In this document: positions 20,055-29,771 of the stretch, in pieces
How positions within the stretch are numbered: the first letter of the stretch is position 1
Layout: every line of letters begins with the position of its first letter
Source of the DNA: Lachnospiraceae bacterium
Lineage (GTDB): Bacteria > Bacillota > Clostridia > Lachnospirales > Lachnospiraceae
Reading direction: 5' to 3'
DNA: 55,365 nt
Assembly (NCBI GenBank): GCA_022768745.1
Contig: JALELK010000071.1
Coordinates: 1 to 55,365 of the forward strand
The notes under the pieces: generated by a model
What the model saw: the letters and a program-made list of their open reading frames with translations, nothing else
Databases searched by the model: none
What the model was told of the DNA's origin: nothing
Translations under genes and position numbers: made by a program

Positions 20055-20778
20055 TTTTACGCAAGCTCCTTTCTACCCTTCCCAAAAGGTTTTCCAGGAT
20101 TATCACAAGGACCAGATAAATGGCCGCCACAGCAAGCAGTGGCATATATGGGGAATATGTACGACCACGAATAATATCTCCGGACTTGGTCAAATCACGA
20201 ATACCCACATAACCGGCTACAGATGTCTCCTTAATCAAGGCAATGAACTCATTACACAAAGTAGGTAACACCGCTTTAAACACCTGCGGAATAATCACAT
20301 AAATCATTGTCTGGGCATAACTAAATCCCAGAGAGCGACCTGCCTCAAACTGACCTTCGTCAATGGACATAATACCACCACGGATAATCTCTGCCACATA
20401 GGCACCGGAATTGATACCAAAAGCAAAGACTGCCACGGTAATACCATTGGTAGAAGATGCAAAAATAATGAAATAGGTAATCATCAATTGAACAACTACC
20501 GGGGTTCCACGAATCACAGTAAGATAAATCTTACAAATAAAATTCAAAATGCTAAGGACAATAAAACCGCCCTTATTTCTCTTTTTCATATCCTCCCCGT
20601 TTTTATCATATGTGGAGCGGACCATAGCCACAAAGGTTCCCAGAACCACACCAATCAGCAGGGCAAATACCGTAATCAAAAGCGTATTGCCCAGGCCTTG
20701 GATCAAAAGTTTCCAGCGATCATCCACAATAAAATTCATTACAAACTGGGATTGTAAATTATTCCACCATTCACTCAT
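20044..20778 (-). CDS. Polar amino-acid ABC transporter, permease
   Basis: The 244-residue membrane protein belongs to the His/Glu/Gln/Arg/opine permease group. It has about five membrane segments and the conserved [15 protein letters not shown]-like stretch (here IRGTPVVVQ), [29 protein letters not shown] and [21 protein letters not shown] with the EAA-type loop. It lies between binding protein and ATPase genes; a 200-bp gap containing a hairpin separates it from the binding protein gene. Confidence 0.94.
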   Translation of the reverse strand: MSEWWNNLQSQFVMNFIVDDRWKLLIQGLGNTLLITVFALLIGVVLGTFVAMVRSTYDKNGEDMKKRNKGGFIVLSILNFICKIYLTVIRGTPVVVQLMITYFIIFASSTNGITVAVFAFGINSGAYVAEIIRGGIMSIDEGQFEAGRSLGFSYAQTMIYVIIPQVFKAVLPTLCNEFIALIKETSVAGYVGIRDLTKSGDIIRGRTYSPYMPLLAVAAIYLVLVIILENLLGRVERSLRKNER

Positions 20779-20940
20779 ATGTATTCCTCACTTCTTCATT
20801 TTCTGATGTTCTCAATAGGTGCCAATCTTTATATATCATCATCTATTCGGAACATCGATTCCCTTGTTTTATCCATAGAACACAAATTTACAACACCTAT
20901 TCATACGTGTATCTGACATAGATGTTATATAAACAGTGAT

Positions 20941-20969
20941 AGGTGCTAACCCCACGGGGATTAGCACCT
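20941..20969 (-). other. Intercistronic hairpin between binding protein and permease genes
   Basis: AGGTGCTAACCCC and GGGATTAGCACCT are reverse complements apart from one T-A/T-type mismatch, around a 3-nt loop. There is no proper U tract in the direction of the operon. It probably stabilises the binding-protein mRNA or partly terminates transcription, giving excess binding protein. The rest of the 20779-20980 gap shows no gene. Confidence 0.6.
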
Positions 20970-20980
20970 GGTCACTTTCT

Positions 20981-21757
20981 TTATTCTGCTGGGATGTATT
21001 TGGAAACAATCTTGTCGATGGTTCCGTCATCCTTTAATTCCTGAAGTGCGGTATTAATCTTGTCACGCAAATCGCTGTTATCCTTAGATACGCAGATTGC
21101 GTAATCCTCTTTGACATACTCTGTATCAATGATTTCCAACTCATCATTGGATTCGATATATGCCTTTGCAGGCTCGTTGTCGATGATAACACAGTCAATC
21201 TTGCCTGACAGCAATGCCTGAACAGCATCTGCACCCTTGTTGAAAGGTGTCACTGCATCCTCGCCATAATCATCAGATGCATAAATGTGACCGGTGGTAC
21301 CCTGCTGAACACCAATCTTGGTATCCTCAGAAAGGTCATCTACAGACTTGATATCGCTTCCCTTTTTCACGATGATAACCTGAATACCGGTTGCATAGGA
21401 ATCTGTAAAGTCGACGCTCTGCTTTCTCTCGTCGGTAACAGTCATTCCTGCCATACCCATATCATACTTACCACTCTGAACACCGGCAATGATGGAGTCA
21501 AACTCCACATCCTGAATATCCAGTTTCATGCCCAGTTTCTTTGCGATTTCTCCGGCGATTTCCACATCAATTCCCTTGAAATCATCCCCTTCTACATACT
21601 CATAAGGTGGGAAGGTGGCATTGGTAGCCATAACCAATGTGTCCTTTGCATCCTTTGCTGAATCATCAGCAGCTTTCTTTGATCCACAGCCTGCAAGCAT
21701 TCCCATTGCCATAACAGCAATCAAAAGTACAGACAGGATTTTTTTTGAGTTATTCAT
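20981..21757 (-). CDS. Polar amino-acid ABC transporter, substrate-binding lipoprotein
   Basis: The 258-residue product starts with a lipoprotein signal peptide (MNNSKKILSVLLIAVMAMGM, lipobox LAGC). The mature part is a type 3 periplasmic binding fold: ATNATFPPYEYVEGDDFKGIDVEIAGEIAKKLG, YDMGMAGMTVTDERKQSVDFTDSY and IGVQQGTTGH. The ligand is probably a polar amino acid such as glutamine or a cystine-like compound; it cannot be fixed. The start at 21757 follows GGGAGAG. It is first in its transporter operon. Confidence 0.94.
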   Translation of the reverse strand: MNNSKKILSVLLIAVMAMGMLAGCGSKKAADDSAKDAKDTLVMATNATFPPYEYVEGDDFKGIDVEIAGEIAKKLGMKLDIQDVEFDSIIAGVQSGKYDMGMAGMTVTDERKQSVDFTDSYATGIQVIIVKKGSDIKSVDDLSEDTKIGVQQGTTGHIYASDDYGEDAVTPFNKGADAVQALLSGKIDCVIIDNEPAKAYIESNDELEIIDTEYVKEDYAICVSKDNSDLRDKINTALQELKDDGTIDKIVSKYIPAE

Positions 21758-21800
21758 TTGAACTCTCTCCCTTCTTTGTCTCCTATTTATAGTTGTATAT

Positions 21801-22595
21801 TTATGACAAGATTGCCTTGTCGCTGGTAAACTCAGTCCCCGATACCTCTTCAAATTTGTGGAGAAGCTGCTCAATGGTGAGCTTTTTCTTTTCCTCTCCG
21901 GCGATGTTCAAAATAATCTTACCCTCATTCATCATAATCAAACGATTTCCGTGGGCAATGGCATCCCTCATATTGTGGGTTACCATCAAGGTTGTCAAGT
22001 GATTTTCTGAAACAATGCGTTCTGTGGTCTCTAATACCTTGGCTGCCGTCTTCGGATCTAAGGCAGCTGTGTGCTCATCCAAAAGCAATACTTTTGGTTT
22101 TTGTAAGGTCGCCATCAGAAGTGTCAACGCCTGACGCTGACCACCGGACAAAAGACCTACCTTTGTGGTCATACGGTCTTCCAATCCCAAATCCAAAATC
22201 TTTAACATCTCATGGTACTGTTCTCTCTCATTCTTTGAGATGCCCCAGCTCAATCCGCGACTTTTTCCACGTCTGGCTGCCAGCGCCAGATTTTCCTGAA
22301 TTTCCATATCAGCCGCTGTTCCTGTCATCGGGTCCTGGAACACTCGTCCCAGATACTTGGCTCTGCGGTACTCGCTGAGTCCTGTGACATCCTCGCCGTC
22401 AATCAGAATAGAACCTGCATCCACCGGCCATACCCCGGCAACCGCATTTAAGAAGGTAGACTTTCCAGCACCGTTTCCACCGATAACCGTTACAAACTCT
22501 CCCTCCTCCAAGGTAAGGGATGCGCCGTTTAATGCGTGCTTTTCATTGACTGTACCTGCATTAAAAGTCTTATAAATGTCATTTACCTTAAGCAT
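21801..22595 (-). CDS. ABC transporter ATPase of a TrpXYZ-type importer
   Basis: The 264-residue ATPase shows Walker A GGNGAGKSTFLN, Q-loop RVFQDPMTGT, signature LSGGQRQALTLLMA, Walker B VLLLDEHTAALDPKT (Glu next to the Asp as DEH) and H-loop TLMVTHNMRDA. The DEHTAALDP form is typical of ATPases that pair with branched-chain-like permeases and DUF534 binding proteins. It overlaps the permease stop by 8 bp and has GGAGG upstream. Confidence 0.92.
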   Translation of the reverse strand: MLKVNDIYKTFNAGTVNEKHALNGASLTLEEGEFVTVIGGNGAGKSTFLNAVAGVWPVDAGSILIDGEDVTGLSEYRRAKYLGRVFQDPMTGTAADMEIQENLALAARRGKSRGLSWGISKNEREQYHEMLKILDLGLEDRMTTKVGLLSGGQRQALTLLMATLQKPKVLLLDEHTAALDPKTAAKVLETTERIVSENHLTTLMVTHNMRDAIAHGNRLIMMNEGKIILNIAGEEKKKLTIEQLLHKFEEVSGTEFTSDKAILS

Positions 22596-23517
22596 TGTTC
22601 TTTCCTCCTTTTCTCGCTGCCTTTCTGAAAGAACTTCTGGCCTGACCACGAAGATACGGCACTGCCAGGAAGATAGCAACAATAATTGCAGTAAAGAGTT
22701 TCAAGTCATTGGTCGGCATACGAAGCCAGAGCACAATGCCAATTACAATATAATAAACAATTCCGCCAAAAATTACAAACAACATACGAATGATAAAATT
22801 CATTCTCTTTCCAACAATAGCGTGTCCCAAAACCTCACCAATGATAACTGCGGCAAGTCCGATAACGATAGCACCACGTCCCATATTGATATCTGCAAAT
22901 CCCTGATACTGGGCCATCAATCCTCCGGAAAGTGCAACCACACCATTGGATAGTGCCAATGTAATAACCTTCATCAATTTGATGTTGATTCCCTGTGCAC
23001 TACTCATAGCCGGATTGCTTCCGGTAGCACGAATGGCACACCCCTGAGAAGTACCGAAATACCAATACATCAAGGCAATCAAAGCAACAGCAAAAATGAT
23101 GGTTACCAAAATTGTCTTTGGCACAAAACGAAGTGACACCGCCAAATCGTACTTATCAACACTGACTGCCACATTTGCACGTCCGGTAAGAATATTCAAA
23201 TTGATGGAATACAGAGCAATCTGTGTTAAAATCCCCGCCAAAATATCCGGAATACCCAAAACCGTATGTAAAATACCTGTCACCGCTCCGGCGATAATTC
23301 CGGCGATAGTAGCCATTGCGAGCGCGGCTGGTACCGACCATCCTCCGGTAATCAAAACCACCGCCACGGCACCACCGGTGGCAAATGAGCCGTCTACGGT
23401 CAAATCCGCAAAATTCAAAATCTTAAATGTCATGAACACACCCAGTGCCATGATTCCCCATATAATTCCCTGTGCCACGTTTCCCGGCATTGCGGAAAAC
23501 AACATTGTAATATCCAT
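22588..23517 (-). CDS. ABC transporter permease of a TrpXYZ-type importer
   Basis: The 309-residue multi-pass protein resembles LivH/BraD-like permeases: GIIWGIMALGVFMTFKILNFADLTVDGSFATGGA, IPDILAGILTQIALYSINL and RATGSNPAMSSAQGIN. It has 8-9 predicted membrane segments and a basic C-terminus (RKAARKGGKNNA). Its neighbours are a DUF534-type binding protein and an ATPase, making a complete importer. Confidence 0.9.
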   Translation of the reverse strand: MDITMLFSAMPGNVAQGIIWGIMALGVFMTFKILNFADLTVDGSFATGGAVAVVLITGGWSVPAALAMATIAGIIAGAVTGILHTVLGIPDILAGILTQIALYSINLNILTGRANVAVSVDKYDLAVSLRFVPKTILVTIIFAVALIALMYWYFGTSQGCAIRATGSNPAMSSAQGINIKLMKVITLALSNGVVALSGGLMAQYQGFADINMGRGAIVIGLAAVIIGEVLGHAIVGKRMNFIIRMLFVIFGGIVYYIVIGIVLWLRMPTNDLKLFTAIIVAIFLAVPYLRGQARSSFRKAARKGGKNNA

Positions 23518-23563
23518 CTATGCCTCCATAAAGTATATTGCGCCTTTGGTATATATAAACTTA

Positions 23564-23589
23564 ACCGGGCGCCAATAACAGTGCCCGGT
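23564..23589 (-). other. Intercistronic hairpin in the TrpXYZ-type operon
   Basis: ACCGGGC (23564-23570) pairs with GCCCGGT (23583-23589) with no U tract behind it. It occupies the 121-bp gap between binding protein and permease genes, as in the other importer operon in this window, and probably shapes relative mRNA amounts. Confidence 0.55.
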
Positions 23590-23638
23590 AAGCAAATAAC
23601 GCAATATTAATAATAAATGATATGGTCTAAAAAAACAA

Positions 23639-24634
23639 CTACTCTTCGTCCATTTCTATAGCTTCGTAATCATCCGGTACAGTGATTCCAAGCTTGTCAC
23701 AAATGTCAGGATTGTACTTCTTTGTCAAATCAGATGCAAATTCGATTTCCATAGTGGAAGGGTCCTTGCCATCGGTAAGAATTTCTGCTGCCATCTCTCC
23801 TGCACGGTATCCAATGTCATAGTAGCTGATAGAAAGGGTTGCCACTCCACATCCCTTACAAATTCCTTCTTCACCGGCAACAATCGGAATCTTCTTTTCA
23901 GATGCCACACTGTTGATGGTCTCTGTACAAGAAGCTGCTGTGTTATCTGTAGGAATATAGATAACGTCGCTCTCGTCACAAGCCTTTGTGGTTACGGAAG
24001 AAACATCATTGGTATCGGCAAAAGTAAACTCACTAACCTCAATGCCAAGCTTCTCTAATTCCTTGGTTACAATGTTTGACTGATACTGTGAGTTTGCCTC
24101 TGCGGAACAGTAAAGAATACCAACCTTCTTTGTATCCGGGAACAGTTCCTTAATCATAGCGGCCTGTTCTGCCAAAGGTGCCAAATCAGATGTACCTGTT
24201 ACATTGACGCCTGTAGTACCCTGCCAGTCACTGATTTCAAGTGCGGTAGCATAATCTGTGATAGAGGTTGCCACAATCGGGATAGAGTCTGTCGCCTGGG
24301 TTGCTGCCACAAGTGCCGGTGTCGCATTGGCAAAAATCAAATTCTTTCCGCTGGATACAAATGTATTACAAATGGTGGAACAGTTTGCAGAATCACCTGC
24401 TGCATTCTGTTCATCAAAGCTGACATCTTCCCCAAGTTTATCTGTCATCGCCTGCTTGAATCCCTTGGTAGCCTCATCCAAAGCCGGATGCTGTACTAAC
24501 TGACAGATACCCACCTGATACTTTGCATTTGCATTGCCTTTGTCCTCTTTATCGCTTTTCTTCTGACCACAGCCTGCCAAGCCTATCATAAGCATAGCAG
24601 CCATAAGGGTCAATGCCACAATCTTCTTTTTCAT
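23639..24634 (-). CDS. ABC transporter substrate-binding lipoprotein (DUF534/TrpX type)
   Basis: The 331-residue product has a lipoprotein signal (MKKKIVALTLMAAMLMIGL, lipobox LAGC). The mature part begins VGICQLVQHPALDEATKGFKQ and contains NATPALVAATQATDSIPIVATSITDYA, VGILYCSAEANSQYQ and YIPTDNTAASCTETIN, characteristic of the ABC_sub_bind family. Relatives bind tryptophan, tyrosine or other small molecules; the ligand here is unknown. The start at 24634 follows AGGAGGAG, and a clear promoter lies in front. Confidence 0.92.
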   Translation of the reverse strand: MKKKIVALTLMAAMLMIGLAGCGQKKSDKEDKGNANAKYQVGICQLVQHPALDEATKGFKQAMTDKLGEDVSFDEQNAAGDSANCSTICNTFVSSGKNLIFANATPALVAATQATDSIPIVATSITDYATALEISDWQGTTGVNVTGTSDLAPLAEQAAMIKELFPDTKKVGILYCSAEANSQYQSNIVTKELEKLGIEVSEFTFADTNDVSSVTTKACDESDVIYIPTDNTAASCTETINSVASEKKIPIVAGEEGICKGCGVATLSISYYDIGYRAGEMAAEILTDGKDPSTMEIEFASDLTKKYNPDICDKLGITVPDDYEAIEMDEE

Positions 24635-24668
24635 AATTCTCCTCCTAAGATATCTAAAATCTTTTAAC

Positions 24669-24697
24669 AATATAGCACTTTAAAGTTCTAAAGTCAA
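24669..24697 (-). promoter_or_regulatory. Promoter of the TrpXYZ-type operon
   Basis: TTGACT (24692-24697, minus strand) and TATATT (24669-24674) are separated by 17 bp, about 35 bp before the binding protein start codon. The gap holds no T-box or other recognised riboswitch. Confidence 0.75.
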
Positions 24698-24712
24698 CGG
24701 ATACGGCAGGCT

Positions 24713-25612
24713 TTACCAGTATTTTTTTCGCCGAAAAAGCACCAGGCTGAACACTACAATGGCAATGGCAAATAAAATCACCATAAGGTATCCGTATTTC
24801 CAGGAAACTTCCGGCATATATTCAAAATTCATACCATACCATCCCACCAATAAACTCAAGGGCAAAAAAATGGTAGTTACAATGGTTAAGACCTTCATAA
24901 TATCATTTTGCCGGATATTAATTTGGGACTGGTAAATTTCCCATATTTCCATGGCATATTCCCGCATAATCTCCATATCATCCGAAAGACGTTTCGTGCG
25001 CTCCACAAAACGTTCAAAGCATTGCATCTGCTCCACTTCTAAAAACTCCCCATCCGACTCCATCAGTTCCTCCGCCATCTCCGTCAACTGATGATAATAA
25101 CGAAACAATTGATAAATACTGTGCTTCATGGTATACATTTTCTGAAGGAAAAACCGGGCATTATCCCTGGGGATTTCTCCCTCTAATGTAGCCAGTTGCT
25201 TATAGATAATATCCAACACCATAGCATCTTTTTCCACCAGTTTACAAAAGAGGCGATATAAAATCTGTTCCGGTGTTTTTTCCTGTATCTCTTCCGTAAA
25301 CTCCGGCATCTTTTTCTCAAAAATCCCATCGTAATCCTTCGCCCAGATAGCATCCTTTCTTATTACAAAGGCGATTTTCCAGAACGTATGTCCCTGGCCT
25401 AAAAGAGGCACCGTGTTCACCTTGCTCTTTTTCGGTGCTTCCTCCCGAATGGGCACCTGTATGACACAACATAACTCCTTCCCGGACTGCAAGGCAAAAC
25501 ATCCGTGAATTTCCATTGCCTCCGGAAATACCGTCTCTACTTCTCTTGGCACCACATCCGAAACTTTACTTATCTCTCCCCACTGTCCTCTTTTTTCCAA
25601 CAAAAAATACAT
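24713..25612 (-). CDS. CorA-family magnesium transporter-like protein
   Basis: The 299-residue protein has a soluble, coiled-coil-rich N-terminal domain and two C-terminal membrane segments. The first ends in the pore signature YGMNFEYMPE (canonical GMN). The tail is short and basic (FRRKKYW). CorA proteins form pentameric channels for Mg2+ or other divalent ions. The N-terminal domain is divergent, so transport specificity is uncertain. GGGAGG sets the start. Confidence 0.88.
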   Translation of the reverse strand: MYFLLEKRGQWGEISKVSDVVPREVETVFPEAMEIHGCFALQSGKELCCVIQVPIREEAPKKSKVNTVPLLGQGHTFWKIAFVIRKDAIWAKDYDGIFEKKMPEFTEEIQEKTPEQILYRLFCKLVEKDAMVLDIIYKQLATLEGEIPRDNARFFLQKMYTMKHSIYQLFRYYHQLTEMAEELMESDGEFLEVEQMQCFERFVERTKRLSDDMEIMREYAMEIWEIYQSQINIRQNDIMKVLTIVTTIFLPLSLLVGWYGMNFEYMPEVSWKYGYLMVILFAIAIVVFSLVLFRRKKYW

Positions 25613-25681
25613 ACCAACCTCCCGAAAATCCTTTCAAGAAATTAGTATGTATTACTTTTTGAATTCTATGTGAATTTAATG

Positions 25682-27160
25682 TTATTGCTCGTCATCCTGG
25701 CTGGATACATCCACCAGAGATTCTGTAATATCGTTGATGTCCTGGTAACCCTCAACAACAGAGCCGATATTTCCGTGTAAATCCATAATGCTGGATGAAA
25801 TCTCCTCCATAGCCGCAGATGTCGCCTCCACAGTATCATTGATATTGTTTACATTTTCCAAAGTTCCCTGCATCAAAGACTCTAATGCCTGTGCCTGAGT
25901 CTCAACCTGAGTGGCATGGGACAATACCTGGGAAGTATTTTCTGCAATTCCCTGGAAGGACTCATTGACTTCACCTGCATGGGTGGTGCAAGCCTCCACA
26001 GATTTTTGCCCTGCAAGGATTTCCTCCTGTACCTGATTGGTCCGGTTTTCGATACCCTGCAAAATACTGTGAATCTGCTCGGTGAATTTTGCGGAATCAT
26101 CAGATAATTGACGTATCTCTGTAGCAACCACCGCAAATCCCCTTCCGTGCTCTCCTGCTCTGGCAGCCTCAATAGAAGCATTTAGAGAAAGCAGATTTGT
26201 CTGTGCGGTAATCTGATCCAAGGTAGCCAGAATTTCCACAATCTTTGCATTCTCCTGGGATAAACTGGCAATGGAACCAGCCACGGTATCCATCCTCTCA
26301 TTTAACTGCTGCATCTGGAGAGAAAGCTCATTGACCAGTTTTCCCCCTTCCTGCACCTGATTATTGGTCAGGTGGGAAGCCTCCGCCATCTGGGTACTGC
26401 TCTGGGCCACACCCTGAATCTGTTCCACACCGGTCTGTACCATATCTCTGATACCCTCGATGTCGCTGACCTCTTCTGCTGTCTTGCGGGCAATGTCCTC
26501 AGTGGCATCGGCAATCTGGTCGGAGATTTCTCCGGTAACCGTAATGTTTTCATTGATTTTGCCACTGGTGCGATCCAACACTCCTACAGATTTACTGATT
26601 TCCTGGAGCAACTGTTCTGCCTTCTTTCTCTCCTTTTCGCTTTCCTTATGGGTCTTTTGCAGCTGAGCGAACTGTGCCTTTGTCAAACGGCTGAGAGAAA
26701 TGAATACCAACATACCACTGACAATGTAAACAACACACATAGCCATAGCATCTGTGGACCATGACTCCGCCAGTTTTTCCTGATACATAAAGAAGAACAC
26801 CACCATACAAACGGAAGTAATCACCGACTGCATAATAATCGGCCGGATGTCTTCATAAATAACCACAAAGAAAATCGTCAGGAAAAACATCAGGTAATTG
26901 GTGGTACAAGGAAATGTAATCATCAGCACAATACTAATCAGAGACATCAACACCACCATAGCATACATCATCACCACCGGATGTACCTTTTTCGCCAGCA
27001 ACAGCAATAATAAGGTAAATACCAAACCACCGATACCCATAGGCAGTACCTGGGCAATCCCGGTAAAGAATGCATTCACTATGCATCGCATAACAATACA
27101 AATCAGAAGTGTAATAGCCAAAATTCGATTCTTGTTCCGAATCACGTCATTGTAGTTCAT
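25682..27160 (-). CDS. Methyl-accepting chemotaxis protein with a multi-pass membrane sensor
   Basis: The 492-residue protein has about five or six membrane segments (residues 12-160) without a large extracellular domain. It is followed by a coiled-coil signalling region whose conserved tip is [36 protein letters not shown] (around residues 310-345). It probably senses a membrane or intracellular cue and signals to CheA. No che genes are nearby, so it acts with components encoded elsewhere. The start follows GGGGGAT. Confidence 0.92.
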   Translation of the reverse strand: MNYNDVIRNKNRILAITLLICIVMRCIVNAFFTGIAQVLPMGIGGLVFTLLLLLLAKKVHPVVMMYAMVVLMSLISIVLMITFPCTTNYLMFFLTIFFVVIYEDIRPIIMQSVITSVCMVVFFFMYQEKLAESWSTDAMAMCVVYIVSGMLVFISLSRLTKAQFAQLQKTHKESEKERKKAEQLLQEISKSVGVLDRTSGKINENITVTGEISDQIADATEDIARKTAEEVSDIEGIRDMVQTGVEQIQGVAQSSTQMAEASHLTNNQVQEGGKLVNELSLQMQQLNERMDTVAGSIASLSQENAKIVEILATLDQITAQTNLLSLNASIEAARAGEHGRGFAVVATEIRQLSDDSAKFTEQIHSILQGIENRTNQVQEEILAGQKSVEACTTHAGEVNESFQGIAENTSQVLSHATQVETQAQALESLMQGTLENVNNINDTVEATSAAMEEISSSIMDLHGNIGSVVEGYQDINDITESLVDVSSQDDEQ

Positions 27161-27339
27161 CTTCCATCCCCCTTGGAAATTTTATCTAAAAGTATATAAA
27201 TATGTACAAAAAAACCTATTGTGTTTTTAATATTGGTATTATACAATAAAACACCGATTTAGGAAAGAAAAGTTACAAAAATAAAAAAATTATTTCTCAG
27301 TTGGGTTTTATTTCAGAAATAAGGAAAGGAAAATCTGTT

Positions 27340-28704
27340 ATGGCAAAAGATACAACAAAAAAATTAACCTCCGGAAAACCCATGTCCCTGATTATCGGCT
27401 TCTCGCTGCCTCTATTGGTTGGTATGTTATTCCAGCAGTTTTACAGTCTTGTGGATACTATTATTGTAGGAAAATGTCTTGGCGTGGAAGCTCTGGCTGC
27501 CGTTGGTTCCACCGGAGCTATCAATTTTTTAATCATCGGATTCTGTATGGGTGTGTGCAGCGGTTTTGCAATCCCGGTTGCACAGCGTTTTGGTGCCGGA
27601 GATTACGAAAGTCTTCGTAAATATGTAACCAACAGCATCTGGTTATGTCTGATTTTTTCCGCAGTCATGACTGTATTAGTCAGTGTATTCTGCCGCCAGA
27701 TTCTCCAACTGATGCAGACCCCTGCCAATATTATAGACCAGGCATACGCTTATATTTTTATTATTTTTCTGGGAATTCCGGTGACCTACCTATACAATAT
27801 GACCTCCGGAATTATGCGTTCCCTGGGAGATAGCAAAACACCGGTGTACTTTTTGTTACTGGCATCCGGGATTAATATTGTTCTGGATTTATTCTTTATT
27901 GCCAAACTTGGTATGGGTGTGGAGGGTGCCGGATATGCCACTGTGATTTCCCAGTTTATTTCCGGACTCAGCTGCCTTATATATATAGAGAAAAGATTTT
28001 CCATTCTCAGAATACAAAAGGGGGAATGGGCATGGAATTCCCATTGTGTCAATGTGTTGTGCCGTATGGGCGTTCCTATGGGGTTACAGTATTCCATCAC
28101 AGCCATCGGTTCCGTTATTTTACAGACTGCCGTAAACGGTCTGGGTTCCAATGCCGTTGCATCCATCACCGCCGCAAACCGTATTACTATGTTCATCGTT
28201 TGTCCTTTTGACGCCCTAGGTTCCACTATGGCTACCTATGGCGGGCAAAACGTAGGGGCTATGGAATTAAAACGCCTGAAAGAAGGTCTAAAGGCTGCCA
28301 CCATCATCGGATATGCCTACTCCATCATCGCTCTGGTTGCCCTGTACTTCTTCAGTGACTATTTGCTGCTCCTCTTCCTGTCTGCCGATGAGGTAGCTAT
28401 TTTAGCGGACGCAAAACACTTCCTGTTGATTCAGGCCTGCTTTTATTTTCTGCTCACTATGGTAAACAGCTTCCGTTTCCTAATACAAGGTATGGGATTT
28501 TCTTTCTTTGCCATTATTGCCGGGGTTATGGAAATGATTGCCCGAAGCGTGGTGGCATTTACGCTGGTTCCTTCCATCGGCTTTTTGGGAGCATGTTTCG
28601 CCAGTCCCCTGGCATGGCTGATGGCCGACATCTTCTTAGTTCCGGCCTTCTTCTATGTATATAAGAAGCTGGAAACCAAATACCAGCCAAAAGCCACGGC
28701 GTAG
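27340..28704 (+). CDS. MATE-family efflux transporter
   Basis: The 454-residue protein has about 12 membrane segments. MATE features are the N-terminal GKPMSLIIGFSLPLLVGMLFQQFYSLVDTIIVGK, GFCMGVCSGFAIPVAQ and TPVYFLLLASGINIVLDLFF in the first half, and GLQYSITAIGSVILQ in the second half. It probably exports a drug or metabolite by cation antiport. The start is placed at ATG 27340; a TTG 39 nt upstream has no ribosome binding site. It is divergent from the chemotaxis receptor gene across about 180 bp of AT-rich promoter DNA. Confidence 0.92.
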   Translation: MAKDTTKKLTSGKPMSLIIGFSLPLLVGMLFQQFYSLVDTIIVGKCLGVEALAAVGSTGAINFLIIGFCMGVCSGFAIPVAQRFGAGDYESLRKYVTNSIWLCLIFSAVMTVLVSVFCRQILQLMQTPANIIDQAYAYIFIIFLGIPVTYLYNMTSGIMRSLGDSKTPVYFLLLASGINIVLDLFFIAKLGMGVEGAGYATVISQFISGLSCLIYIEKRFSILRIQKGEWAWNSHCVNVLCRMGVPMGLQYSITAIGSVILQTAVNGLGSNAVASITAANRITMFIVCPFDALGSTMATYGGQNVGAMELKRLKEGLKAATIIGYAYSIIALVALYFFSDYLLLLFLSADEVAILADAKHFLLIQACFYFLLTMVNSFRFLIQGMGFSFFAIIAGVMEMIARSVVAFTLVPSIGFLGACFASPLAWLMADIFLVPAFFYVYKKLETKYQPKATA

Positions 28705-28782
28705 GTATAATCCATGGCAAAATGATTATCACTCTCATCCAAACAGAGTACAATCAAACTAATATGATATTTTTATAAAATA

Positions 28783-28838
28783 GAAAGACCACTGAGTCGG
28801 AAAACTATGAAGCTTTCCAATCTCAGTGGTCTTTTTTA
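28783..28838 (+). terminator. Terminator of the MATE gene
   Basis: AAAGACCACTGAG pairs with CTCAGTGGTCTTT around a 28-nt loop, followed by TTTTTTATTTT. It is a strong intrinsic terminator 80 bp after the stop codon. Confidence 0.88.
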
Positions 28839-28848
28839 TTTTCTAACT

Positions 28849-28992
28849 CTAATTGTTCAATTTAATTCTAGCATCCAATCCTTGCACCCAGCCCCTTAAT
28901 TGAATCTCCTCGCCCTCATTTCTCCAGTGTTCAAAATAAATTTGCATATTCCATCTGCAGACTGTAAAGAAACGTCGGTACTTAATGAGCAT
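28849..28992 (-). CDS. Possible small protein of 47 residues overlapping hairpin E4
   Basis: An open frame begins MLIKYRRFFTVCRWNMQIYF and ends in ARIKLNN before TAG at 28849-28851. The frame stays open further upstream without a convincing start, and there is no good ribosome binding site (only GCAGGT). The composition is protein-like, with tryptophans and an amphipathic pattern, but it overlaps the right-facing part of an inverted repeat. It may be the tail of a decayed gene, a small protein, or chance. I do not recognise the family. Confidence 0.22.
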   Translation of the reverse strand: MLIKYRRFFTVCRWNMQIYFEHWRNEGEEIQLRGWVQGLDARIKLNN

Positions 28993-29072
28993 ACCTGCGA
29001 ATTTAGTACCGCTACGTTTCGTCCCAAGCGAAAGCGTGTCTGCTATGGAATATCAAACTTTATTGCAGAACA
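28928..29072. repeat. Medium palindrome E4 (~145 bp hairpin)
   Basis: Matched arms are TGTTC 28928-28932 with GAACA 29068-29072, ATATTCCAT 28946-28954 with ATGGAATAT 29045-29053, GCAGAC 28957-28962 with GTCTGC 29038-29043, GAAACGT 28969-28975 with ACGTTTC 29014-29020, and GGTACT 28977-28982 with AGTACC 29005-29010. It follows directly on the 3' end of the unknown gene at 29094, but lacks a U tract, so it is not an ordinary terminator. It is much shorter than E1-E3. The 28705-29093 gap otherwise holds only the MATE terminator and the possible small frame. Confidence 0.75.
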
Positions 29073-29093
29073 CCAATGAGAAGAGGAAACCTT

Positions 29094-29711
29094 TTATTCG
29101 CTCACCCCTTTGGATGCATAGTAATCCTCAAACAGCTTATTGGCTGCCGCCATAGTATCCTGGCTGATGCTTGGCAGAGATTTGCCCCAAGCAGCGGTAG
29201 CCTGCTTAAAGCCTTTTTCCATAGCCGCCTGCATCTTTTGCATTTTCTCCACATCATCCCCTGCCAGAGCACTGGCAAAATCAAACAATCTCTGGGAAGT
29301 CTGCTTTACGCCCCAGTAGCCATCCTCTGAAATATCCTGCTGTGCCTGAGCTTTTGTAGCCGCATCCACAGTAAAATTGCCACTGGCTAAAAACTTCCAG
29401 ATGGAATCGTCTCCTGTCGCCATACTATAAGCTTTTCCCTGACCGGTCATCATCTTGCCTACCATATCAAGAAAACTCTTTTGTCGGCTCTCCTGATCCG
29501 CTTTCAGCTGCTGAACCAACGCCTTGCGCTCATCCGCACTCATTCTGTTCACATTGTAGGTGGCCTTCTTTTCCGGAGTTGTTTTATCATAAACCACCTC
29601 GGCACCTACATCTTTTGTGCTTTTTTCTGACTCTTTTTCCTTTGGTGCAGTCTTAGCTTTGGTTCCATAAGTAGCTGCCATCTGTGCACCGATAATTCCA
29701 TTCACACTCAT
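29094..29711 (-). CDS. Unrecognised hydrophilic protein of 205 residues
   Basis: The frame has AAGGAGGAG upstream of the start and normal codon use, so it is very likely a real gene. The product begins MSVNGIIGAQMAATYGTKAK, then has a Lys/Glu/Thr-rich stretch (residues 20-55) and a long helical region (MSADERKALVQQLKADQESRQKSF onward). It has no signal peptide and no membrane segment. The C-terminal half is Ala/Gln/Met-rich, with AAMEKGFKQATAAWGKSLP. I do not recognise the family. It is the last gene after the cyclic-di-GMP and MATE genes. Confidence 0.8.
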   Translation of the reverse strand: MSVNGIIGAQMAATYGTKAKTAPKEKESEKSTKDVGAEVVYDKTTPEKKATYNVNRMSADERKALVQQLKADQESRQKSFLDMVGKMMTGQGKAYSMATGDDSIWKFLASGNFTVDAATKAQAQQDISEDGYWGVKQTSQRLFDFASALAGDDVEKMQKMQAAMEKGFKQATAAWGKSLPSISQDTMAAANKLFEDYYASKGVSE

Positions 29712-29771
29712 TTTTTCTCCTCCTTGATTTCAAACGCCGAATTCCATTTCAGCAAACTTTACCTCTATAAC

